A stretch of 64,000 nt of DNA from Timema cristinae. Taxonomy: Eukaryota > Arthropoda > Insecta > Phasmatodea > Timematidae. The notes below the pieces were generated by a model. That model had not been told where the DNA came from. It did not search any database and worked only from the letters and a program-made list of their open reading frames with translations. The stretch spans positions 7,464,490 to 7,528,489 of the forward strand of contig JBCFYV010011135.1 of NCBI GenBank assembly GCA_039000515.1, written 5' to 3'. The translations under genes were made by a program, and so were the position numbers. This document shows, one piece after another, positions 12,340-24,395 of this stretch. Numbering within the stretch: position 1 is the first letter of the stretch; the number at the start of each line of letters is the position of its first letter.

Positions 12340-12570
12340 GGGGTATGGTCTGGATTGTCAGTGATGGGGAGGTAAGGCATCAAATCCTGCCCGGTGTGTG
12401 TCAACAAAGAGTTTTTTAAAATATTTTCCATTCTATCTTCATGCAAATGGGGTTACAAAGTCTCTAGATTTTACCTTACTATATCTATATCTTATACTCT
12501 ATTAGTGCATTTAAATGGATATATATCATACAAGTAATCAATAGAAAAAATTAAGTCGCGGTGCTAATAA
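12340..12570 (+). mobile_element. SINE family B copy, decayed
   Basis: B-box-like CATCAAATCCTGCCCGG, then a body with ATGCAAATGGGG and an end GTCGCGGTGCTAATAATAA. That 3' end is like family A, so the two families may share tail sequence. Confidence 0.5.
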
Positions 12571-12917
12571 TAAATATATAATGAAGTGATAGCCTAAAGT
12601 TTCCTCGAATCTATACCATGTCAGAACTGTGAATATACATTAAATTACAAAATTAATGATTAATAATTAAATCTATCATAAATATTACATAATAACATTT
12701 TATTTACTATTTAATAGTAAATATAATTCTATTAGTACGCATATATTTTTACACTAAAACATGATTTAGTAGACATTTTATTGGATCAATAACTATACAA
12801 TTTTTTTATTACTAAAACATTACTTACGGCACATCATGAAAAATAACAATTAATATATTGGTAATATTCGTAAAATGCAAATACAATAAAAATCGCAAAT
12901 TACACTAATGAAATACC

Positions 12918-12919
12918 TA

Positions 12920-12977
<58 letters not shown>

Positions 12978-13110
12978 TCGTATTGTTATCCGTTCACGTT
13001 ATACGCACTTACGCTAATGTGTAATGGTAGGGTGGTTGTGAGATGAAATGGAGGACCTACAGTTTAACGTGGGATCCGAACCACGGTGGAGGCCTGGCAT
13101 TACACACATT
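12918..13110 (-). mobile_element. SINE family A, 5'-truncated, minus
   Basis: An (ATT)n run at about 12918-12976 is the reverse-strand tail. It is followed by the complement of the family body (CGTTATACGCACTTACGCTA … CCACGGTGGAGGCC). The copy stops before the tRNA-like head and abuts the 46-bp minisatellite. Confidence 0.8.
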
Positions 13111-13167
13111 CTTAAGCTAGTTCTATCCAGTCCACCTCTTAGAAACCTATCCCTATCTTAATCTTGT
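13111..13167 (-). repeat. 46-bp minisatellite fragment, interrupted by the gap
   Basis: AGCTAGTTCTATCCAGTCCA followed by CCTATCCCTATCTTAATCTT is the reverse complement of the minisatellite at 21950-22570; the array also occurs at 39618-39725. The scaffold gap starts directly after it, which suggests the array broke the assembly. Confidence 0.75.
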
Positions 13168-13267
13168 NNNNNNNNNNNNNNNNNNNNNNNNNNNNNNNNN
13201 NNNNNNNNNNNNNNNNNNNNNNNNNNNNNNNNNNNNNNNNNNNNNNNNNNNNNNNNNNNNNNNNNNN
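13168..13267. other. assembly gap, 100 N
   Basis: Exactly 100 N, the usual placeholder for a gap of unknown length. Confidence 0.99.
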
Positions 13268-13504
13268 CTTTAAATTTAAAATAAAATAGGGAAATATTTT
13301 AAGGTATTTTAAAATTAGCACTGACTTTGCATACTGACAACACAATCTCCAGTCTGTAAAGCAGTGGCCGCCTAGATGCCACGTAACATCTGCTTTTAGA
13401 TACATATACCTCCACCATACAGCAACAATAGAGGGTACACCCCGTTTCGCCCTAGTACCTGGTTCTACCCACTTTCCCTACTATCTAATTAAGCTAATAT
13501 ATCG

Positions 13505-13670
13505 GGATGAGGAAGGTTAAATTTAGAAGAAGTGTACACAAATTTGAGGAATAGGGGAATATATATTGATAATAAACCACTTTAGTAAAACCAACTGGGA
13601 TTCGAAGTACTATATTAGAATCATCGGCCATCCAGTATATTGCGAGAGTGACGCCTTAAACCATTCAACC
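13505..13670 (-). mobile_element. SINE family B copy, minus, decayed
   Basis: Reverse-strand body (GAGGAATAGGGGAATATATA … AAACCACTTTAGTAAAACCA) followed by the complement of the tRNA-like head (GGGATTCGAAGTA … GCGAGAGTGACGCC). It has the same order of blocks as the copies at 15003 and 19815. Confidence 0.55.
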
Positions 13671-15002
13671 CTGAAGCCTGTTTTGGAAATATTAATTTTT
13701 GTGCGAATTTATCAAACATAAATATAGTTCTAAGTTCGTCTCAAAGAGTTCAGCTGGTGATTTAATAATAATAATAATAAAAATAATAATAACCACCGAC
13801 ATAGGCTCAATTTCCTCTAGTCTGGTTTGCAGCTAACAGGTTACTAAAATAATTTTACAGCAATATTTCAATTTAATTAGAGCATTTTAATATTAAGTGT
13901 TGCTATTTTCTTGAAGTCCTTAATTTTTGGACACACCAAATAATAAATGAGTTTTGTAGTGCTACGATATATTAACTGTATGTCATTACCTTAATAACCA
14001 TCTTAATAATATCTTATCATTCAGAGAATTCCACAATAGGTAATATTTATCTTATTCCATTTAATAAATAGAACAAATAATCAATTAATAAATCTATAAA
14101 ATCATTTCTGAAGTACATATAATTAACACAAATGTTGGACTAGTATTACTCGAAATTTGGAGGCAGCATTACAAGATTAACAATTTTAGACTCCTCCTCC
14201 CCTCCCCCCGTTTACCCTTCCAAATAAACAGTCGACAACCACTTAATTGTTTAAATTTTGGGTATATAACTTTTAAATAAATTTATTCGTGTTTAGAAGA
14301 AACTTCTTGTACTTCGGTGGTGGTTTTTCATTTATCAGTGTACTCCCTTTTTAGACATGTTTGCTGTCAATCAAAGCTAAATATATCTTCCTAATCTTTT
14401 ATCCAGAAGAGTAAAATGAGTAAACCCTGCACAATGTAACAATAATCATCCCTCAAGAATCTGAAATCATTAGTGGTTACTGCTAAGGGATCATTGAATT
14501 ATTTAGTGATTACAGCCAAGTACTCATTGAACTCATTAGTGCTTACAGCCAAGTACTCATTGAACACAGTAGTACCTACTGCTAAGTGTTCATTGAACCT
14601 TCTATAATCTCCCTTTAAAATAAATAAAGTCTAATCTCACAAATATTCCGGAAAAAAGGGAAAATTTATTTCAAAATAAAATTGGGTTTCAGAAATAATA
14701 TCATAACATTCAAAATCTAAATTATCATCAATTTTTGTTCCGGTTCTGTTTCTAAATATTGGTCGTTTTTGGATCCTGTTCCAGTTGTGGTTCCTCAAAA
14801 ATCCTGTTTATTTCGATTATCGGTTCCGGTTCCCGTCCCGGTTCACTTTCTGGTTTTTATAGATTTTTCCCCCAAAATAAATATTTATTGTTTTAGCCCC
14901 GCGTCTTACTACCCGATTGGGTTGTACACCTATGTACTAAATACAATGATGGTTCTGGGGACTATGAAAGTTAAGAAGAAGTGCACTTGAATTTGCGTGG
15001 AG
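13671..15002. other. non-coding stretch
   Basis: Contains a short (AAT)n run at 13762-13792 and a diverged duplication near 14470-14605 (CATTGAA…TTAGTGCTTACAGCCAAGTA). There is no supported gene. Confidence 0.4.
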
Positions 15003-15125
15003 GGTGAGTATAAAACAATTCAGGGAAAACTAACCTCAGTACACCCGACCGGGAATAAACCTCCAACCCGCCCGTAATTGGTAGTCTATTCTAACACAAG
15101 AGTAGCGCGTTAGACCACGCGGCCA
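15003..15125 (-). mobile_element. SINE family B, head region, minus
   Basis: Complement of the family B body and head: AACCTCAGTACACCCGACCG, ACAAGAGTAGCGCGTTAGAC, ending GACCACGCGGCCACT, which is AGTGGCCGCGTGGTC on the sense strand. Confidence 0.6.
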
Positions 15126-15139
15126 CTATGTAGGTCAAG

Positions 15140-15256
15140 AACAGTTGTTGAATATCAGTCATGATCATGGCGGCATTAGATGACAAACTTTATAAATGAA
15201 GAGGAAAAGTTGTCATTAAATTCCAGCACACCCTTAACAGATATTCAACAACTGTT
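15140..15256. repeat. short foldback element
   Basis: Perfect 17-bp inverted repeat AACAGTTGTTGAATATC (15140-15156) and GATATTCAACAACTGTT (15240-15256). An inner imperfect pair is built on GATGACAAACTTT and AAAAGTTGTCATT. The 117-bp unit would fold into a long hairpin, and it lies directly beside a SINE head. Confidence 0.7.
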
Positions 15257-16049
15257 GATATCACCGTGTGAAAAAAACTATACTCAACGTTTCTATTGGA
15301 GCTATATTTGATTTATTTTGACAAACAAAATATTTTTCTATAATAACTACAAAAATACTGCCTTTATCTGTCGATACTTATACTACCACCTTAAGGTTCT
15401 GTCCATCCTTCCTCCCCCCACCCCTGAACGGAGGGTTGCTGGCTACCAGGGGCTGTTATTGCCCGCCTTACGGACTCAATTTCCTCCTGAAGTCTTGTTC
15501 CATCCAACCTCTTTTTCTATCTATCTACTTCCCCTACCATTTTCCCTCAAACCCCCACCCCTATTCCCTTTTTCCATTTTGCTCAGACCGTCTTCTTTGA
15601 ACCGCTGGGAATATTTCGCTACAAGCGCTTTAGCTGCTGCGTCATGCAAGTTACTAGCTGCTCCAAAAACATTGACTCTACATCTCATATCTCTAACAAA
15701 CTGGTTTACTCACATGAGCTGCAATATTTAGTTAATACGCCCTTTGATAAGACGTGAATAGTAAAAAAAAAGTTTTTTAAGTAATATCAGATTTTTTTAG
15801 GAATCCTGTCACTTGAAAATTGCAAGCTCATGCTGCCTTATTGCAGGGAAACAATGTATTTACCTTTCCCCTTTGATAAACATGTAAAGGTAAATTATTC
15901 ATTTATCCAGTAAGTATTATTGGAAGATGTTGATATTCTTTTAGATTATATTAATATTTACAAAATCAAATAAGATATAGTTATAGAATATAAAATTTTA
16001 GTGAATGTCAATCAATGTCGGAGATATAATATGGTATTCCTATAAAATC
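15257..16049. other. non-coding stretch with a pyrimidine-rich ORF
   Basis: A 137-codon plus-strand ORF (15318-15731) is rich in Leu, Pro and Ser from pyrimidine-rich sequence and has no recognisable domain. I do not call it a gene. Confidence 0.35.
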
Positions 16050-16277
16050 AGGTCCCGGCACAGATTTATCTGATTCCCAAACCCTTCCTTCACCTCTAAC
16101 AAGACGTGTATTGATCACAACTTGTGAATGTATGGGATGCCAGGCCTCCACCGTGGTTCGGATCCCACGTTAAACCATAGGGCCCCCATTTCATCTCACA
16201 ATCACCCTACCATTACACATTAGCTTAAGTGTGTGCAACCCGAACGGGTAGTAAGACGCGGTGCTATAATAATAATA

Positions 16278-16318
<41 letters not shown>
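16050..16318 (+). mobile_element. SINE family A, 5'-truncated, long variant
   Basis: Starts after the B box at GGTCCCGGCACAG and has the long-variant insert GTGTATTGATCACAA. It ends in an (AAT)n tail of about 50 bp. Confidence 0.8.
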
Positions 16319-17697
16319 TAAAACCAGGGTTTATATTATAAGACTAGCTTGGAAATAAAGGAGATATTTGGAAACAAAAGCATTATAATTAATAAAATAT
16401 AATATTTTATATTAACATATATTTGGTTGATTATTTCTTGAATCCTTGTCTTCATCATTCAACGTTTCCAACTTTGCGGGTCGTTCGTCACATCTACCAC
16501 ACGTCTCTAGTCCTACCCTTTAGCTCTCATGTCCTTCTGACCTTGGTCCATCCATCTTGTCCGTGGTCTTCCAATTGGTCTTATACCCTTGTTCTGTGTT
16601 GAATCCTAGTTTCAAATATATTATTTTTCAATATTTTCTGATTTTAATTGTCTTATGTTATACTATAGTATTTTATTTAACTCCCAGTGTTATTTCCAGG
16701 TTTTATCAACTATACAATATATTCAACATTTATAAATATACTTATGACATAACATTATAAAATCACAATTAAACCAACACAATCTTTTAGTGGTGCAATA
16801 AATTTCTCACAAAAATATATTTCATAATTTGTAAATAAACACACAGGTTGATTTTTAATTTATTACGACCACTTTTGTTGAAAATTATTGTGATCGTAAA
16901 AAAAAAATTCAAGATTTTAATGAATATTGACGTTTCACGGCCACCTGAAACCAAAACCGTGATTTTTTGATGTAGTCTGTCTGTCTATCTGTAGCTCTGC
17001 TAGAACCAAAACCACTTTACCTATCGGGATAAAATTTGCAACCCAAGGTCTTCCTAAGGTTCGCCTGAGGAAATTTTGAAATAAGATTTATAAACCTAAA
17101 AAAGGATGTTTACTTAGTATTCTAAAGAGAAAATACTATTTTCTCAAGAACCACTATTACGATTTTCTTTAACATAATATCTAGGCACTTTTTTTTTACA
17201 GTTTGAAAATGGCGCGCTTCTTTTTTGTCCAAGAAAATGATTTTGATGGTACTTTAAATAAGAGGATATCATCCATTTCCATCATATTTCTACTTTTCTT
17301 TGAGATACTAAATTAATTATCATTACTGAGTTGAAACAATATTAAAAATTAATAACTTTAAAATTAAATATATTGACCCAAATATGTTTAAAAACTAGTA
17401 ATTATCAATTGAATATTTATGCCATTTGTTGAACAGAGATGTTACTTTTTTTCGTATATTTCTGCAACACTGTACTATATATTATTTCGTTTCACATCTT
17501 ACAAGCAATATGTATAATTTAGATAAAGGAGTGATACAATTTCTTATAATCAAATTTTACAATAGTGTTAAAATACGGTATTATCTATGTAGACTTCCAA
17601 CTGTACAATATTAATTATAAATTATTGAGTGAGAGCTATCAGTGTTTAGGTATAGATTAGATCATAATATCTAGTACCAATATACTTTCATAGTCTT
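16319..17697. other. AT-rich stretch with a dispersed repeat fragment
   Basis: 16895-17120 carries the same motif series as 2715-2790 (TTCAAGATTTTAATG, GACGTTTCACGG), then a (TCTG)n-like patch and ACCTATCGGGATAAAATTTG. This is an unclassified dispersed repeat. There is no gene. Confidence 0.4.
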
Positions 17698-17945
17698 GCA
17701 GACTAGCTGAGTCGTTAGTGCTTCTGCCTTCCAACCTAAGAGTCCCGGGTCTGAATACCGATATTGCCTCAAAATGTATAATTGATCAACTATAAGAAAC
17801 CAGGAATGAACAGCCCCCATCCACTCTCCTTTCAAGCAAATGCGTGTATATTCTCTCTAAAATTCTTCCTTTCTCATTCCTACCCCATTAATGTAATTAC
17901 CATACATGCGTATAGCCTCAACAGATATTAAGACACGGTAATTTA
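17698..17945 (+). mobile_element. SINE family B copy
   Basis: tRNA-like head (AGCTGAGTCGTTAGTGCTTC, B-box-like GGGTCTGAATACC), then a body with CTCTCCTTTCAAGCAAATGC, and an end ATTAAGACACGGTAAT. Confidence 0.6.
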
Positions 17946-18354
17946 AAAACATGAATTAGGTTCAGAAGAATAAAACAAACCAAAGATGCTATTGAAGGAC
18001 TAAGGATGACATCAGATAGAAATAAGTGGTTTAATGAGTGACGTCACAGAAGGCAAGGTGGAAGGGAAATGGGGACACATGATACCACAGTTGCAGCTAG
18101 TTGATGACTTAAAACAAGGAAAGAATGTAAATTTTAGGTACTTAAATTCAAAAGCTACTAATAAGACATTTTGTAGGAGTCAATTGGGTAAAGATATCGA
18201 GATGTTGAAGAAAGAACATCTTATTACTATAATATCAACATATACAAGTATTTTCATTTTCTTATCAATGATAACTTTTCTTACTGACTTGATTCAATTA
18301 TGGTTAGGAATGATCAAGAAGGAAAAATATGATGGTAGCGTTTTCTTTGTAAGC
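17946..18354. other. non-coding stretch
   Basis: A 108-codon plus-strand ORF (18034-18360) has a hydrophobic segment of about 25 residues in its second half. Nothing about it is recognisable, and it ends in the satellite below. I treat it as chance. Confidence 0.35.
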
Positions 18355-18912
18355 CGGTGAATGTTTTCAGCACAGAGTGTAGAGCTCTATGACGCCAAGC
18401 ACAGTCTGTTGTAAGAGGGTGAATGTTTTCAGCACAGAGTGTAGAGCTATATGACTCCAAGCACAGCCTGTTGTAAGAGGATGAATGTTTTCAGCACAGA
18501 GTGTAGCGCTCTATGACACCAAGCACAGCCTGTTGTAAGAGGATGAATGTTTTCAGCACAGAGTGTAGAGCTATATGACGCCAAGCACAGCCTGTTGTAA
18601 GAGGGTGAATGTTTTCAGCACAGAGTGTAGAGCTATATGACGCCAAGCACAGCCTGTTGTAAGAGGGTGAATGTTTTCAGCACAGAGTGTAGAGCTATAT
18701 GACGCCAAGCACAGCCTGTTGTAAGAGGATGAATGTTTTCAGCACAGAGTGTAGCGCTCTATGACGCCAAGCACAGCCTGTTGTAAGAGGGTGAATGTTT
18801 TCAGCACAGAGTGTAGAGCTATATAACGCCAAGCACAGCCTGTTGTTAGAGGGTGAATGTTTTCAGCACAGAGTATAGAGCTATATGACGCCAAGCACAG
18901 CCTGTTGTAAGA
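18355..18912. repeat. 62-bp tandem satellite, nine copies
   Basis: The unit GGTGAATGTTTTCAGCACAG … AGCCTGTTGTAAGAG starts at about 18356, 18418, 18480, 18542, 18604, 18666, 18728, 18790 and 18852. Copies differ at a few positions only (for example CTCTATGAC or CTATATGAC), so the array is recent or homogenised. ORFs across it on minus are artefacts. Confidence 0.92.
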
Positions 18913-19814
18913 AATGTTTGGTTGAAAGCACAACAATAAGCGAGCCCCACTGAACACGAAGATGAGAAAATGTTGTTTGCCGACATGACGATAACTTCTT
19001 AAGAATACCACTAGCGCTCTCAAAAGTCTCCAGACAGTGGTCAAAAGAGAAAGTCAAATGAATGAACGTTCGAGGGTTGGGGGAACTGAATAAAAGTCAG
19101 TGGGAAATCGTTTTTGAAGACGACTAAATTTTTTCATGCTTACTGTCCCTAAGGTATGATACTATCCAGATATTTTATTCGTCTTAAGATTTAATAAAGG
19201 AATCTAGAGAATAATATTTGTCTCCATGAAAGATATGAAATCATAATGAGTTGAATTAAAAGAGTTCTCAGAGCTTGGAAATAAAAAATAGAACTGAGGG
19301 GTAAGATATAAAATCCCTTAGGAGATAATTTATTCAAGCTCTGAGAATATATACTTTGGAAAATCTATCTAAAAGTTTCCATTTATTGGGTGCGGAAATA
19401 AGGTTTCAGTCGGGAGGTAGATATTTATATTGACAGCGATCAATTAATTATATATGGCTCATAATTTAGTTTGTAACATATAATATGCACAGTGAAAATC
19501 TTATTTCTTAAAAAGAGAAATCAAATTTAGACTTACTTTTTATTCATATTTAAGCAGATAATTAATGGATTTCATTTCCAAGGAACCATTTATGTTTATT
19601 AACACGTTAAGTATTAAAAAACCAAATATATATTTTTATCCATTATACAATCCCACGCATACCTTAACATTGAATAGATAAATCTTGAACACGAGAAACC
19701 AAATGTTCTTATTCTTTAAACAAACATGTTTAACTCTTGCTCACAAATGGATGAATTAATTATTAAGGGATTAAAATACTTATTACACTAAAATATTACT
19801 TTAACACTTCTTAC

Positions 19815-20050
19815 AACTCGTCCGAGTTATACTCTTATGTACTAGTTATGCTAATTGGTTAGGGATGTGGACGGTGAGTATAAAAGAACTGCACCCACAT
19901 TTGCGTTGAGAGAGAGAAAGAAAAAAGAGAGTGGTAAATCATTTAGGATAAACCACAATCAATACATATAACCAGGATGAAACCACTATCTCCTAGTCAA
20001 CGGCAGTCTAGTCTATACGAGAGTGACGACTTAGACCATACAGCCACTGA
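19815..20050 (-). mobile_element. SINE family B copy, minus
   Basis: Reverse-strand tail (CTCGTCCGAGTTATACTC), body (GGTAAATCATTTAGGATAAA) and head complement (AAACCACTATCTCC … TACGAGAGTGACGACTTAGA, CAGCCACTGA). Confidence 0.65.
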
Positions 20051-20196
20051 AATGGATCCAACATTAATTAATGTATTTGTTGGGAAAAAATTGTTTCTCT
20101 TTTATTAAACCAAAGTTGGTTCTAATTAACAATCTGAGGAATTTATATAAAAATTTATTGCTTTATAAAAATATTGTCAAATTTAATAAAGCTTTA

Positions 20197-20440
20197 ACTA
20201 CTTCAGTGACCGAGTGGTCTAAGACGTCATTATCGTGTAGGACTATAATGATGATTACAGGGAGATTGGAGTTCTAATCCTGGTCGAATGTACTTAAGGT
20301 GGTTTTTACAAAATAGTTTTCCACTCTCCCTTAGTGTAACTCAGAGTACTATTACTCTAAATTCATCCTTCACAAGCCCTTTAACTATTAGTGTAACTAG
20401 TACCTCACTGAACGAGTAGTAAGATGTGCAGCTAGAAAAG
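20197..20440 (+). mobile_element. SINE family B copy, plus
   Basis: One of the better-preserved heads: CTTCAGTGACCGAGTGGTCT, then TTGGAGTTCTAATCCTGGTC as the B-box region, body TTTTCCACTCTCCC, and an end ACTGAACGAGTAGTAAGATG. The previous copy faces it head to head across about 150 bp. Confidence 0.7.
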
Positions 20441-20769
20441 TTTATATATATTTTTTAGTAAATTCTTAATTAAATTTAAGAAATTATTATGTTAATATCG
20501 TTTTTATCACAATTAAAATATTAAGGAAGGTAATGAATAATGTTATTTTTAGAAAATCACAAGACTTTTATGTGTACGCTCTAAATAAAGCTGCCCAATG
20601 AAGTCTTGAGCCATTTTTTAGTTCACCAGAAATTTTGCACTATTTAATGTTTAGTTTGTTATTTAAAAGTATTGTTCACACCAAAATAAAGTTGAAAGGT
20701 AAAAATTATTTCCCTAAAATTTTAAAACCATTTTATCTGAATTTATATATACATATATATTTATTTATA

Positions 20770-21332
20770 CAGGTTGTTTGGAAACTTATAGCCCAGACTG
20801 CATGTATAGCTTGTTGGAACCAAAAGCAATGCAAAATCCTAACAAACAATTACATCCGGAAAACTATGCTAACACCATTAAATTGTGTTCAAAGTTCTAG
20901 CGTACAGCTCCGGGAGAGCAAAGCTGTTCAAGCACGCGTGTACAACAGGTTGCATAAGAGCTAAGTGCATGGCACTCATTGCACACCTCAACATCTTGGA
21001 GCACGGCAAAAGAACATACCCCAACTAATAGTAAACAACACACCAGTCCATCTAGAAATGTAAATACGTTATGAGGGTCATCATTAACAGTCCTACATCA
21101 CAGAAAGTGCTTGCCATTATTACATGTGCAGTATTTTACGCCTAACTCCTATGCAACTCGTTGTACACGCATGCTTACACAGCTTTGCTCTGCCGGTGCT
21201 CTATGCCAGAACTTTGAACATAATTTAATGTTATTTTGATAGTTTTCATGGATGTAAGTGCATAGTGGTTTTGTATTGCTGGTTCAAACAAACTATATGT
21301 GCAGTTTGAGGTATGAGTTTCCGAAAAACCAG
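20770..21332 (+). mobile_element. 563-bp foldback DNA element (MITE-like)
   Basis: Long terminal inverted repeats: the left end CAGGTTGTTTGGAAACTTAT pairs with the right end, which reads CTGGTTTTTCGGAAACTCAT on minus. Pairing continues through CTGCATGTATAGCTTGTTGG and the GGAGAGCAAAGCTGT block, more than 180 bp per arm. TATA flanks both ends (20766-20769, 21333-21336) as a possible target duplication. No coding sequence. A second copy lies at 37860-38421 in the opposite orientation. Confidence 0.8.
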
Positions 21333-21949
21333 TATAAATGAAGAAAAGAAAATATTTTCAACCAAGTTTAACTCAAATTGTCCAAGGTGTGTGCTAAAAA
21401 TAAATGTATATAAACATGTACCTAGCCCCCCTCAAATAAATAAAGTCGTTTAAGAGGACCGCCCGGTGGGAGAGAAATCTCCGTGAAAACATTCAGCTCC
21501 AACGCAATATTTAATTTCAAGATTGGTTATTTTAAGATATGGTCCACGCCAACATAAATTCAAAAGATTCCAGCAAGGTTATGTTTATTTAACGATAGTA
21601 TATTTTGAGATTTATTAAAAGGAAAATACCTAGCTCATTTTCAACGTTTTATTAAGAATACTTTTTGAGCTATTAAATTAGTTTTGATAAAAGTACTCAT
21701 GATTTATCCTTTGTGTATCCAGTAATTTTATTGATAAAATAACATCAAATTTAAAGATATTTGGGAAATAGCATAGAGCTTCCCTCTTGACATGGAGATA
21801 ATAAGTCTCATAGTTTTCTTTCCCCTATTTCTGACTGACATTTTAAAGGTTGTAAATGAAGGGCTTGGACAGAATAGAGTATTACTTTTAAAAACTGATA
21901 TATCATTTTATTTTAAGGATGGTATTTTTAAAATGGACCTGAAATATGT

Positions 21950-22170
21950 AAGGTATAGTGTGGTGAACTGGATATAACTATCTCAAGATAGGGATAGGGT
22001 GTAATGATGTGGACTGGATAGAGCTAGCTCAAGATAGGGATAGGATGTAATGAGGTTGAGTGTATATAACTAGCTCAAAGTAGGGATAGCTTGTTAGTAG
22101 ATGGACTGTATAGAACTAACTAAAAATAAGGATAGTGTGTAATGAGTTGGACGGGAAAGAACTAGCTCAG
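21950..22170 (+). repeat. 46-bp minisatellite, left part
   Basis: Units of the type TAGAACTAGCTCAAGATAGG + GATAGGGTGTAATGAGGTGG + ACTGGA, four to five diverged copies. The array continues at 22484-22570 on the other side of a SINE. Reverse-orientation pieces occur at 13111 and 39618. Confidence 0.8.
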
Positions 22171-22437
22171 ACAGTAACCTGGTGGTCTAGAGGTACGGTG
22201 TCAGACTTCTGTGCTGGCGGCCGGGGTTCGATCCTCGGTCCCGGCACAGATTTATCTGATTTCCAAACCCTTCCTACACCTCTGACAAGACATCTTGTGA
22301 ATGTGTGGAATGCCAGGTCGCCACCGTGGTTCGGATTCCACGTTAAACTGTAGGTCCTTCATTTCATCTCACAATCACCCTACCATTACACATTAGCGTA
22401 AGTGCGTATAACCCGAACGGGTAGTAAGACACGGTGC

Positions 22438-22483
<46 letters not shown>
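22171..22483 (+). mobile_element. SINE family A, full length, in a minisatellite
   Basis: Complete copy with the tRNA-like head (CTGGTGGTCTAGAGGTACGG, B box GGTTCGATCC), body and a (AAT)n tail of about 45 bp. A perfect 11-bp target duplication AACTAGCTCAG lies at 22160-22170 and 22484-22494. The target is the minisatellite unit itself. Confidence 0.88.
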
Positions 22484-22486
<3 letters not shown>

Positions 22487-22574
22487 TAGCTCAGGATAGT
22501 GATAGAATGTAGTGAGGTGGAATGGATGGAAGTACTTCAAGAAAGTTGAAGGATTTAATGAGGTGAACTAAATA

Positions 22575-23820
22575 TAATAAGTACAAGATATATTTTTTGA
22601 GTTAAAGGTAATATGTTTGCATATTTTATATTAAAACATTATTTTGGTTAAAATAAATCAAATGACTCTCCTGTAGAACTTGATAACTGTTGATAAATAT
22701 CTCTCAAGTGGTCCTGAATCTTAATAACAACCTCTTTTCTTTGGTAAAATATTTGTCATTTAATTTATCTATGCTCAAGACATATATTCAACAACTTTTG
22801 AAGTTATCATGTGAAGTAAAATTAAACTCTAATTTCTACTGAAGAATGATTTGATTTATTTCGTACAAAAAATTATTATACCACTATAAAGCCACACGTC
22901 TGACTCACTCACTGACATTAATGTTTACCCACTTCCAGATGAGCTAGAAACTATAAATTTGGAAAACTTATAGTGACTAGCCTGTTACAGACGAGAAAAT
23001 TCCAAAAAGTTTAAAAAAAAATTAACCTCTGAAAAATTTCAAAATGGTGGAGCAACTTTAAAGTCAATACAGACTTTTTTTTGGAGGTCTCTTGTGGCTA
23101 AACGATAAAACCTATCAAAAAACGGCTCTGGAATTACATTAGCTTACATCCACATGCAAAGAAAACCAATTGGGGGTTTGGGGGCGGAGCCCTCAACGAG
23201 CAAAGCGATTTTTACTATAAAACTACAAATCCCTGCACTTACCTCACGTTCTCTACAGCCCCACCTTAAGGCGGTCACCTCAGTCAGCGAGAAAATATAA
23301 ATCACTGTCAGACCACACAGCTTAAAGTACAATGGTGTGTGTCGTTTTCTGGAACTAATTTTATATTCTATATAAGCTTATACTTCCTTTCACCTGAATC
23401 TAAAACCACCCATTGTCACGTCAATAAGAAAGAAGGTGAAAAACTAGGAAACTTAGTTTTCTGTGTGAAGAGAAAACATCGCAGCTAATTCTCAAATATA
23501 TTTTAAAAAAAAATTATGTTGTCAACCTGTCAAAGAATTACTGTATTTGTTATAGAAAAGCTAAATCAAAGGGCTGTATTGAGCTGCAGCCTAATTATCC
23601 CCCCTTGACCTATTTGCGTCCCGAAGTGGGGAACTACGCAATGTTAATGCCACCTGGGTTGCGTCTAAGGTAGGGAAGTCTATTAAATAAATACGTATTG
23701 GAAGGATGCACAAACCTATATTCATAATGATATATTAAAGTGTAATTCACTCAATTCTACAGTATAACAAACCTATACTACTAACTAAAATTTGCCTAAT
23801 CTAACTTATCTTAACTAGCC
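22575..23820. other. non-coding stretch upstream of the gypsy element
   Basis: Includes a moderately GC-rich patch at 23080-23330 and a CT/TA-rich flank (CTAATCTAACTTATCTTAAC) just before the LTR. The flank beyond the 3' LTR is similar (AACCTAACTTAAAACAACCT). No supported gene. Confidence 0.4.
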
Positions 23821-24066
23821 TTGATGTGCCTCTCTGTTCAGGCAGCCTTCTTTCCTTCGCACTTGCACCGGCCGCTTCACCCTCCCTCCCTACTGCCGGT
23901 CCGGCCCACAGTCCATGTTGTCTGAGCCGTCCGTGACGCTCTTACCTCTATAATCAACTCCCTTCTTCCTATTGGCTCGCTTGGCGGCCAATAGCACTCT
24001 CGTTTTCCCGAACCAATGGGAAGCTCCCTCTTCTCTGATTGGACCAGGCCAGGCAGCAGCGGAGGG

Positions 24067-24073
24067 TATATAA
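24067..24073 (+). promoter_or_regulatory. LTR TATA box
   Basis: TATATAA in GGAGGGTATATAACCCGGTG. A capsite would be expected about 25-30 bp downstream, near 24095. The copy in the 3' LTR is at 30767-30773. Only the 5' copy would drive the element. Confidence 0.75.
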
Positions 24074-24142
24074 CCCGGTGAAATCTGGATTCGAGTTCAG
24101 TGGTGAGCCAACCTTGGGGAACCACACTCATACGAAAGAGCC

Positions 24143-24148
24143 AATAAA
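24143..24148 (+). terminator. LTR polyadenylation signal
   Basis: AATAAA about 50 bp after the predicted start site. In the 3' LTR (30843-30848) it would direct 3'-end formation and define a short R region. Confidence 0.6.
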
Positions 24149-24192
24149 TCGTCGTTTGCAGCAAGTGTCATCGCTATTCTCATTCCACCGCA

Positions 24193-24395
24193 ATCTACCC
24201 TACCTCCCACCGCGACTTTACGTTGCCGGGAATCTACCCTACCTCCCACCGCGACTTTACGTTGCCGGGACTCTACCCTACCTCCCACCGCGACTTTACG
24301 TTGCCGGGACGCTACCCTACCTCCCACCGCGACTTAACGTTGCCGGGACGCTATCCTACCTCCCACCGCGACTTTACGTTGCCGGGACTCTATCC
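24193..24395 (+). repeat. 39-bp tandem repeat inside the LTR, five copies
   Basis: Unit ATCTACCCTACCTCCCACCG + CGACTTTACGTTGCCGGGA. The copies are almost identical, and the array is repeated exactly at 30893-31095. Its period is a multiple of three and leaves long ORFs open on both strands (up to 215 codons). I see no evidence that they are genes. Confidence 0.9.

Noticed and set aside
15318..15731. 137-codon ORF as a host gene
   Set aside because: Pyrimidine-rich composition, no domain, no splice context.
18739..19044. 101-codon minus ORF with repeated HPLTTGCAWRY-type words
   Set aside because: It reads the 62-bp satellite; the unit is not a multiple of three and frames change between copies.
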